The notes below the pieces were generated by a model. That model was not told the origin of the DNA. It saw only the letters and a program-made list of their open reading frames with translations, and searched no databases. Below, piece by piece: positions 55,664-64,000 of a DNA stretch of 64,000 nucleotides. The translations under genes were made by a program, and so were the position numbers. Position 1 is the stretch's first letter. Each line of letters begins with the position of its first letter. The DNA is from Ipomoea triloba (taxonomy: Eukaryota > Streptophyta > Magnoliopsida > Solanales > Convolvulaceae), in NCBI RefSeq assembly GCF_003576645.1, contig NC_044916.1, forward strand, positions 4,077,120-4,141,119, given 5' to 3'.

Positions 55664-56627
55664 AAATTCTAAAGTTATCAAAGGTAGAAACTAGCTTTTA
55701 ACCTAGTCCTACAACACTGTCGTTGTGGTTTCGTCATTCAACGTACACAATGTTAACTTTAACACTTGTATATAAAATAAAAGGTAACCTTTCAAATCAG
55801 TCAAACACTTGAAAGTAATTGGAAATCATGTCAATGCCCTCCCTGCCTTTATTTCCCCAATAAAAGATAAAAGAGGAAAAAAAAAAGAGAAAAAAAGAAA
55901 AGAAAAGAAGAAGAAGAAGAATGTAAGCTAATGTTAACATTAAATTGTGTACCACATATATGATATGCTTTTTTTTATGATAATAAAATTGATCAATTTA
56001 AGAGTCAATCCTACAATCTTGCATTTCCATTAGCATATTACTTATCAATTGTTGCAAGTTTAAATATAACGAATTGTGTCATTTGTTACAAGTCACATGA
56101 AATAGTATAAAATTAATTTATAAAGAAAAATAGTGCAAATAGCATGTAACGAACCTATCTAGACCGAACAGGTAAATAAGGGTTGTTTGGTTTAGATTTA
56201 GGGTTTAAGAAGATGAGGATGGAAAGCTAGCCAAGATGTAACCAAACAAACACTCTAATATCTATTAGAGATAGAAGATTATATTAAGGAGGGATTGGCA
56301 TTGCATTGGAGTAGGTTATAGCTTAGCTAGGGGTGATTGAGGTGAATGGTGAGATGCAGAGGTGGACTAAGAATAGTCACAGACATGACATAATCCCTCT
56401 AAATAAATAGGTGACCGAGTAAATAGAATATGATATAAATTCTTGTATTTAGGTATAAGAGTCTAATTCTTGTTAACTAACACTCTTCTGGTTGAGCTAA
56501 ACACAAATGAGTTTTCTAGTGCGATTTATCAAATATTTTCTATGTAATTTACAATTAATGACAGCTATTTCAGAACATGATTTACCTAGTGCTATTCTCA
56601 ACCAAAAAATAATAATAATAAAGTATT

Positions 56628-56763
56628 GCCAACGACCTTGTAGTTCAGTGGCATCAAACCCTTCCCTTTATATGGGAAGTGGTGGGTTCGAATCTCAGTG
56701 GTTGAGAAAGTAATTATGAACAGATACTGCATTCTAATAGAGTTAGTAGTATTCAAAAAAAAA
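56628..56763 (+). mobile_element. tRNA-derived SINE (family 1)
   Basis: The head GCCAACGACCTTGTAGTTCA with B box GGTTCGAATC, then GGTTGAGAAAGTAATTATGA-ACAGATACTGCATT and a poly-A tail. Flanks (AATAATAATAAAGTATT and AATAATAATAAAGTACT) form an AAT-rich target duplication with one change. It lacks the CTTTGTGCTTCAGTA segment present in the 54.5 kb copy. Confidence 0.85.
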
Positions 56764-57369
56764 ATAATAATAATAATAAAGTACTATGGAATCCCAAGAA
56801 AGAATTGGCAATCTATGAAATATGAATCCAAATGGTACCTTATTTAGTTGCCAACTTGCCAACCAATCAGATGGGGTCTTACTGTTAATGCCAGCTCTTT
56901 GTAGGTTGAAACATGAAAGTAAGATTGACAGGTGCAGTTATGATTTTCCCATGTTGGAAATCCACCTTTAATAATCAATAAATTAACTACACATGAATCT
57001 AAAGTGGCTTTTCAATCACCATCATTGCTGCATGGAGCCATTTACAATTCTAGACATGACAATCCCAACTCCCATCCCCCCTTATCACCCAATATCACAC
57101 CCCCACCACCCCCAACTAAAAAGTAGTTACGATTATAATCGCAAAGTGTAAAATTTAATTCATCAATGTATAAGTTGAAGAGCTGTACTTGTAAACCGTT
57201 AAAACAAAAATTAAACAAATAATCTTTTTTCCAAACTATGTTTACAACCAAAAGCTACAAACCAATTAAGCCCATTAATGCCACTCATTTCTTGGGTACC
57301 ATGGGAGATTGACAGCAGGTTGGCAATGAAGATTGAGGCTTAGCTGAGTAGAGTAACATTTGGGGTTAT

Positions 57370-57775
57370 AGCTGAGTAGCTATGCGGAGTGTTGATGGCC
57401 TGTTTACTGTGCGTGAGGCGGAAGCTGTGGGTGTTCGGGAGGCTCTTAGCTGGATAAAGAGAAGGAGTTGGCAATGATGCTCAAGTTGTCACAAAGGCGG
57501 TGCAGCAAGGTGGTAATTATACTCCCTATGGTGGTTTGATTAATGAGTTTTGTTCCCTCATGCAACAGCTCGAGTCAGTTTCTTTTGTTTTTGTTTATCG
57601 TGAGTTTAATATGCCGGCTCATGTTATAGCCAAGAAATCTCTTTGTATGAAAAATAGTGAGCTGTGTGAGTTTTTTTATTTTATTCTTTGTTGTTTGTCG
57701 GGTTTGGTTTAATTTGTACGAACGCTACTAAGGTTTAATGAAGTTTGTGGTTTCTGTTAAAAAAAAAAAAAGAAA
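57370..57775 (+). pseudogene. LINE 3' end with broken RNase H domain
   Basis: Contains VREAEAVGVREALSWIK-like (RNase H helix with Glu), then a frame break. FVYREFNMPAHVIAKKSL, the C-terminal RNase H segment, follows in another frame. The tail resembles plant LINE 3' ends (GTTTGTGGTTTCTGTT) and ends in 12 A bases. The catalytic SDxxxV strand is lost or out of frame. Confidence 0.7.
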
Positions 57776-58479
57776 GAAGATTACTCACATACAATGAGGT
57801 CTTTTGGGAAAATTGACAGATGTGGGAAGAATTAACTAGCATGAGAAAAATATAACGCATTTCTGACACACTATTTTGACTCAAACGCATTTTCCAAACT
57901 AATTCGGTCTAGATATCAAAATCTTCTTATTTTTGTTCGGGACACACCCACACACAATCTTCCCGTTTCAGTCAATTTCCCGCTGTTTAATTTTGTGGTT
58001 GAGTTAAAAGAATAGCAGTACATACATACAGTACATGCCTAAGAATTCACATATCAGATAGGGCAGTTGTGGCTTTGAATGCTATTGAATTGCTTCAATT
58101 CACTCACCAATTTATTAGAGCTGACAAGCAACCATGAATTAGTAAGTGCTGCATATATACATAGAGAAGTGTTGTAGTAGTACACTAGTACCCTAAAGAA
58201 ACTATCACTGTAATGGCTGAAATCAATATCCTCCATGGCCCCAAGATAGCCAAAACTAACATTCAATGTTCATGTTCTTTAATTTCATATATCCCCTTTA
58301 AAATTGATTGCTAGCTAGCTTGACAGCAACCTACCTGCACTATACCAATTAACAATGACACTTTCTGCACACCTAATAACCTAGCTAGATCTCACATAAT
58401 GCAAAATCTTCTTCATTTCTTCAATTCTCAAACTTCCAACTAACACCTCAAATTTCATTTGAAATATGGGTTTTCAATT

Positions 58480-58810
58480 ATATTCTTTGCTCTCTCATGT
58501 GCATGTTTCTATCCGGTGATAGTTACCCGCTTACTAAAAGAGGGGTGTACGACTGTAATTACTGATATATATTTTCAGTATTCTAGCCCGCCCAACCTAA
58601 CTTGTGGTATGATTGTTAAAGGCAGCTCAATTTTGGTCTTAGCTGCCTACTCGCTAAAAGTAGAGATGGTAATACAGACTACCTCATAGCCCGTAGCCTG
58701 ACTGTCTTGTGTTGGTGAAGGCCGCATATCAAATCCGGCTATAGTTGCCCACTTTCTAAAAGTGGGGACGATAGTATAGACGATGACTATCCGACCGGTC
58801 CAAACATATC
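58480..58810. repeat. Degenerate tandem repeat with small hairpins
   Basis: Three units share a TAGTTxCCCxCTTxCTAAAAG core followed by GGGGxxGATAGTATAGACxA-type sequence: near 58520, 58640 and 58740. Each core folds as a small hairpin (CCACTTTCTAAAAGTGG in the last unit). Confidence 0.5.
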
Positions 58811-59120
58811 TGGTCCGGGCACTTGATCTGGATTTAATTTACAGGACTCAGTTTCTTCCTTTTTCATAAATGATAATAATATGGTAAATAAATTTGAACT
58901 TTGTCAAAAGAGAATTGGACTGATAAAATTAAAGCAGAAAATTGAAGACCATAGTACAGTGTTAGTTGGAACTTGCAGGAAAACACTATTATATGATCAA
59001 GGGTTTTCTTGATTAATTCTTGATCGGAGCTAGATTGGAAAACTTTGACAATTGAAATGAAACATATATTATAGATTGAGAGAAAATGGAATGGAGGAGA
59101 TCAGATCAGAAATATTGGTT

Positions 59121-59963
59121 CTAGTGATGATAATCCAGAAGGGAGGTGGTTGGTCTGCCGGAAGTGAGGTGGTGGTGCTCCTCCGCCGCCGCCGTGGACA
59201 TCCCGGAGAGCTCATTATTGTCGCCAAATCCTCCTCCCATGGCGGCGGCGTAAGAGAAAGTAGTTTGAGGAAAAAAGCTGGACTGAAGGGGTTCCCTCTG
59301 AGAAAACACTTGATTTTGGGCTGGAGTGAAAGAGCCCTCTTCTGCTACTTTGCCATTTTCTGGGCAAACATTCCAATTGATTAGCCTCTGATCATCAAAG
59401 AAAAAGATGGACGATGACGACGAAGAGGCGTCTGGGAAAGACACACAATTTGGGTGCAAATTGTTACTTTCCATGGGGAAAATTGATGAGAAACTTGGAT
59501 TATTTGAGCAGTTCTGAACAAGAATATCCCCTTCTTCTTCTTTAAGGCCTGTTTGGTTAATCGCAGTTGAAGCGTTATTGAGAGCTTCAATCTCAGCTTT
59601 CGCCTCTTTCATTAACCAATCAATGGCCTTACTGGGCCGGTCATATCCGAGCCGGTCCTGAACATCGTAAAACTGGATTGCGGTGTTCGGCGACAGCCGC
59701 ACACGGCGGTCCCGAGTTCCACGCGCCGTGCAAACCTTGCTGTGACGATCTTTCCGGCCGGTGGCGCGTACAATCCGGCCTCCGCCGTTCACATTCATCA
59801 TCACTTCCCCTCCTTTCCCTCTCTTCTTCGCCTTCACTCTCTGCGTTTCTTTCTCGAATCCATCCGCCATTATTGCCCCTTTTCTCCTCCTGCATTGTTC
59901 TTCCTCTTCTTCTGAATCATCTTCCCCCTCATGAAGCACAGGATCCATATCTCTCTCTCTCAC
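59121..59963 (-). CDS. CIN-type (class II) TCP transcription factor
   Basis: A single uninterrupted exon of 280 residues. The TCP domain spans about residues 68-128: basic region [20 protein letters not shown], then [20 protein letters not shown], then [20 protein letters not shown] (helix-loop-helix). The N-terminus is acidic then basic (KKRGK). The C-terminus holds the REPLQSS motif whose codons form the miR319 site. This places it in the JAW group (TCP3/4/10-like) that limits cell division in leaf margins and petals. Differences from the TCP4 consensus as I recall it are ARGTR for AKGPR and [10 protein letters not shown] for WLIKKAKTAI, so it may be a diverged paralogue. ATG choice: 59963 is the first; an internal MDPVLH start at 59948 is equally plausible. 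Confidence 0.93.
   Translation of the reverse strand: MRERDMDPVLHEGEDDSEEEEEQCRRRKGAIMADGFEKETQRVKAKKRGKGGEVMMNVNGGGRIVRATGRKDRHSKVCTARGTRDRRVRLSPNTAIQFYDVQDRLGYDRPSKAIDWLMKEAKAEIEALNNASTAINQTGLKEEEGDILVQNCSNNPSFSSIFPMESNNLHPNCVSFPDASSSSSSIFFFDDQRLINWNVCPENGKVAEEGSFTPAQNQVFSQREPLQSSFFPQTTFSYAAAMGGGFGDNNELSGMSTAAAEEHHHLTSGRPTTSLLDYHH
59278..59298 (-). promoter_or_regulatory. miR319 target site in the TCP coding sequence
   Basis: On the coding strand it ends AACCCCTTCAGTCCAG. The block CCCTTCAGTCCA pairs without a break with miR319 positions 2-12, with a mismatch at the miRNA 5' end. The position in frame (REPLQSS) is the same as in known JAW TCP genes. Confidence 0.85.
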
Positions 59964-60230
59964 TTTTTTTTTTTTTTTTTCCTGTAACTTCTTTCAGAGC
60001 TGCAAAGGCAAAAGCATTGCTGAGGAAACTTTTTGCAGAAACATTTCTGAAAATAAAGAAGAGAAAGTTAAAGGGAATGGAAAACTACTAGCTATGAGAA
60101 TAGAATGAAGTGCAGCTGGCTTTTATTTTGGTATCCTAGTTTAGTTGCATTTGTACACTACAACTACTATATGTTATATTTATATTCATGTCTATTATAG
60201 GCTATAGCTTATTGGTGTGTCATGTGTGTG

Positions 60231-60240
60231 TATATATAGT
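60231..60240 (-). promoter_or_regulatory. TATA box of the TCP gene
   Basis: CTATATATAC on the minus strand, 268 bases upstream of the ATG at 59963, which gives a leader of roughly 235 bases. The leader contains a long purine run (A-rich on the minus strand) just before the ATG. Confidence 0.5.
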
Positions 60241-60259
60241 GAAGCCACAAAACATGGGG

Positions 60260-62860
60260 ATGGAACCAATCTTGAAAATGAACTAATAAGGGGAATAAAA
60301 TTTTATCTATTCAGTCAGGCCCAGTTTTCATTAGTAATTTCTCTTTTTACAACGTCTAATTAAAGATTCGCTAGATTCATATCTCTGGTACCAAATAAAA
60401 TATCAGAATGTTAATTTGATTATATGAGTAGTAACACGGAAACTCAAGGGAGGGTTTAGTTCATGTTGTATCGCACAACATAACTCCCGATACTGTATGT
60501 AAGCATTGCAAGTTTGCAACACTATATATCTTTATTTGGTTCAGAGAATGTGAGCCTGATCTTTTTAAACAATGTTAGACTCTGAGGAATGGTTCCTAGT
60601 TCGATTATTTTAGACACATTTTTAAAAATTTCATTCCAAAGTAATATGAAATTTTCTAGAATAATGTTACATCTCTTATATATACACTTAAAAGTACGTA
60701 ATAAAGAAACGGTTACTTGCAAAATGAGTGCAATCCTTTCAACCTATGGGTGTAGATCTATATATACTCTCTACTTGTAACTACGCTAGAAGTAAAATGA
60801 TAATATTTATAAGTAATAAATTTTTATTTAATTAATTGAGCATGACAACAAAATAGCTATGGATGAAAAATATACTAATTTAAGTTATTATAACCCTTTA
60901 CCGATTAATTTACAAGCTGAGCTTTACCTAAAATTTACATCTACGTTGGTAATTGCGGACTTTTACGAAAATCAAAGAGTTGCAGATTCCACATGGATCT
61001 GGTCCAAGTAATTAAGCTAGGCAGGGATGTTCAAAAGCATTCATTCCCTCTTTTGCTGTTGGGGTACCAGCAAGAACAGGAAAAAAACTCATTTCACTAT
61101 ATACTTTGGGATTCACAATTTCACTTTATGTGACATCTGTTTTTAAATTAGGGTTTTTTTTATCCTCAATTAAGTACTGCCCACCATTATTGCTTTTTCA
61201 ACTTCTTTAAAGATTGGTGTAAGAAAGCAGAACAGCCAGGATTTGGACAAAAGTTTGATACAGAATCCCAGTTTAGATGTGGGATATATAAGTAATAGTA
61301 AATGCTGCAAAGACTGGCCTGGCATGGGGTGGTGAGGTGTATGATGGTTTGCCTGGGTAAAGATATGCTTTCAAAGGATATAACCAAATCTGTTGATTAA
61401 TTCAAAGAGAGTCAATAGTTTTGTTTAATTAATGGGCGATTGTAAGATTCGACTTTCTATCGGAGAAAATTTATAGGTCGATGGGATACATTTTGCGATT
61501 TCCTGATGGTGTATTTAGTATTTTAGTTAGCCGAAAAAAATATTATTTGAGCTAGGAGTGAAATTTAGCTAGATTACATGAAAATAAGGGGTGAGCAAAA
61601 AATGACCAACTATGTAACTGAGAATCGAGATATCAAAAACCTTTAGTTTTTTTTTTCTTTTTTTTTTCAAATTTAAAGAATGGAAACCCTAAAAATTTTA
61701 TTCCTGCGAACCAATTAAGATTCCATGATCCATAAGATTGAGGTGTGGATAAAGAATATGCTGCTGCTGCTGCAATAGGAGATAAAAATATCCCTCTGGT
61801 TGGGTCCCTCCTACGCTCGAGGAACAAGGGAAGTTGCATGCGGGCATGTGCATGGCCCTCCATCCTTTTTCACCATTTTGACCGCATTTTTAAAACACAC
61901 GCTCTTGCCATGGATATTATTCTATAGTCTAGTTAGTGCAATCAGTCCATCGATCAAAATATAATTTTCATTCTGAACCTTTTCTCACTTATATTTTCAA
62001 TGAAATTTGAATCCAACACTACCGACTGAAATTGTATCATCAAGTCAGGCGATGAACCACCACGCTAAGTTTCTTTGGGGCTATTTTTGACATTTTTATA
62101 TGACAAAAGAGCGGTTAAGTTACACCTATAAAATAATCAGCTGCAGAAGTGACTTTATTTTATAAAACACATGCGATTCTAGTAACAAATCACCAATCTT
62201 TGAAGTCATCCCATCATCATAGAAATGTATTTGCTTCTTGATGGACATATCGAGCTTTAGAAATTTTTTACTTTTCAATTTGAACACATTGTTTTGTCTA
62301 TTTTTTTACTAATGAAATTTGAAGGAAAATTATATTTTCTACTTTGAAAGGAACAATTTTTTTAACATAAAAGAAAAAACTTTAACATCAAAATATTATA
62401 TAATACTCTATTTTTTAGGTGACAAAGGAAACCCAACCATAAATCACGTTCTTGTGGAATAACTTACAAACCACACGAGAGAAATAAATTGCATTAAAAA
62501 AATCTCGTGTGAAACGGACTCAATCAAAGCGGTGTTGACATAAGTCGAACTCGATGATTCTACTTTTAGATAATATTCAAATCCACTAAGTAAAATTTGA
62601 CCAAAGAAAATTAGCAATGCTCAAACCCAAATTGCCGGTGCACTTGATGGCAGTCTTAATGGCGTATATTAGAGCAAAAACCACTACCTACAACACTTAT
62701 ATTAGAGCAAATACACTTGAATTAATGCATTATCCCCATATATATATATATATATATAATTGTATTCAGGTGAAGACTAGTAGATTGTAGTGGATTCATA
62801 GTACTCGTATTAGCCATTGATCTAATAAAATTAAAGGACAGATTTAAGTGTTATTTTAAT
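60260..62860. other. Intergenic, no gene seen
   Basis: AT-rich DNA upstream of the TCP gene. A slightly GC-richer stretch at 61740-61900 (CTGCTGCTGCTGC, then GGGTCCCTCC) has no supported frame. A short TA microsatellite lies at 62740-62758. No RNA gene recognised. Confidence 0.5.
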
Positions 62861-62869
62861 TAGTTGCAC

Positions 62870-63455
62870 AAAACACCCAAGTCCATAACTCTCAATTACT
62901 CCAATATTCATACAAAAAGTTATGCTATATTATTACTATTCTTTTCCAATATTATAACAACAATACAACATTTTCCACCATTGTTTTGCCGGTAATATAT
63001 TCTCACGCGTGGCACACACCACAGTCATTACTGGCACACAATACTCAGCCCATATGCACACTCCCAAGTCCATAAATCTCCATTACTCCAACATTCATAA
63101 CAAAAATTGTCCTATGCAAATACTATTTCCCTCCAATATTACCCCAACAAAACATATCATTCTAGAGCAGTTTATTACCGTTACAAATAACTCCCCCGTG
63201 GCACACACCACAGACACTATGGGCACACTGCACAAAACTCAGCTCATATGCACACACCCAAGTCCATAAATCTACATTACTCAGATATTCATAAAAAACA
63301 ATTATGCTACGTTCTTACTATTCTTCTCCAATATTAATCCACAAAACATGCGCTTTTGGAGCAGTTTTTTTGGCCGTTTCAAATAACTCACTCGTGGCAC
63401 ACACCCGTACACTATTGGCACACAATACTCAGTCCATATTCACACACCCGCCATT
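62870..63455. repeat. Tandem repeat, about 190-bp period, three copies
   Basis: CCCAAGTCCATAA recurs near 62877, 63063 and 63257, each followed by ATTACTCxxxATTCATA and later CGTGGCACACACC and GGCACACxxxACTCAG. Copies differ by about 15-20 percent with small indels. A and C are strongly enriched on the plus strand. No open frame is shared by all units. Confidence 0.85.
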
Positions 63456-63922
63456 ATTTCCCGGTATTCACCAAATTATTCATTTAAATAACATTTAATA
63501 AGGTTTGAAGTTTCTTAACTACCCTCGTTTGTTGCCGAGTCTATGTATTCTACAGACATCACGTTGCCATCTTCATCAATTGCAGTGTGTTCTTCAACCA
63601 AATCAATGAACTCCATGTTTTAATTCAATAAACTGCTCCAACGCTGCCTTGTAAAAACCATGCGCCTTTTTCTGATGTTAATTCCATTGCATTTCATTTA
63701 CTACTATATTTACAATTGCTATGCACGTCCATTTAAATATTTCCTTTCCTTAATTTCAGTACACAGAAAATTAGTAATGGACTAATTTATCCTTCATCTT
63801 AAAATCTGACTTGATCATGGTGAATAATATCATTTAATTTCAACCATTTATTACATTCATATGGATGGTTATGATGGGTCTTAATAGTCCTATATATATT
63901 AGCGTTCTCATGTGAATAAGGG

Positions 63923-63924
<2 letters not shown>

Positions 63925-63998
<74 letters not shown>
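63925..63998. repeat. (TA)n microsatellite at the window end
   Basis: About 37 consecutive TA units running to the right edge. Confidence 0.97.
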
Positions 63999-63999
<1 letters not shown>

Positions 64000-64000
64000 C

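Noticed and set aside
59678..60091. 137-codon plus-strand frame opposite the TCP gene
   Set aside because: A shadow of the TCP coding strand; Ser/Leu-rich with no domain.
61633..61863. 76-codon minus-strand frame with poly-Ala
   Set aside because: The Ala run comes from a CTG/GCA repeat; no homologue recognised and no promoter context.
61740..61900. Possible microRNA precursor in GC-richer intergenic DNA
   Set aside because: I could not find a stem with a known mature miRNA sequence; no family match.

Overview
The window is nuclear DNA of a flowering plant, most likely a core eudicot and perhaps an asterid (the lineage guess is weak). The evidence is spliced GT-AG genes with short exons in AT-rich introns, plant-specific families (SNI1, a CIN-type TCP factor with a miR319 site, GDSL lipase, an EF-hand Na/Ca exchanger of NCL type), plant nuclear tRNAs, and many plant-type SINEs, MITEs, LINE tails and LTR fragments. 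One 37-base N gap sits inside a poly-G tract at about 2.6 kb.

Layout. 1-0.72 kb: the RNase H end of a LINE, open at the left edge. 1.28-3.70 kb (-): mitochondrial ribosomal protein mL43 (3 exons). 4.3-6.9 kb: intergenic repeats, including a fold-back element and a TIR MITE. 7.0-10.6 kb (+): GDSL esterase/lipase (5 exons, all catalytic blocks present). 11.8-12.1 kb: two tandem tRNA-Glu(CUC) genes. 12.2-17.9 kb (+): SNI1, a subunit of the SMC5/6 complex and repressor of systemic acquired resistance (15 exons), followed by a duplicated, in-phase alternative last exon. 19.2-21.9 kb (+): ATP11/ATPAF1-type F1-ATPase assembly factor (4 exons). 22.3-25.2 kb: MITEs and a 660-bp retroelement carrying a 65-codon ORF. 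25.4-32.2 kb (+): API5 homologue (16 exons). 33.2-34.2 kb: solo LTR and a LINE tail. 34.5-44.3 kb (+): DEAH9/DHX35-type spliceosomal helicase (23 exons). 45.8-50.6 kb (+): NCL-type sodium/calcium exchanger with four EF hands (9 exons). 50.6-59 kb: repeat-rich intergenic DNA with a tRNA-Ile(UAU), SINEs, a second copy of the 65-codon retroelement and a LINE tail. 59.1-60.0 kb (-): CIN-type TCP transcription factor. 60.1-64.0 kb: intergenic, ending in a ~190-bp tandem repeat and a TA microsatellite.

The genes do not form a pathway; they are independent nuclear genes. Three serve organelles or RNA handling (mL43, ATP11, DEAH9), one genome stability and defence (SNI1), one cell survival (API5), one Ca/Na transport (NCL), one lipid or ester hydrolysis (GDSL) and one leaf development (TCP). 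From memory, two neighbour pairs match Arabidopsis pairs: ATP11 with API5 (At2g34050/At2g34040) and SNI1 with DEAH9 (At4g18470/At4g18465).

Exon joins were worked out by hand from splice consensus, reading phase and family knowledge, and every gene model below closes in phase. Most points worth a second look are about genome structure: the SNI1 terminal-exon duplication, the 65-codon retroelement, SINE families with intact target-site duplications, a solo LTR with its empty-site paralogue nearby, and an NCL intron built mostly from a MITE with a probable GC-AG splice pair. I found no undescribed multi-gene system.
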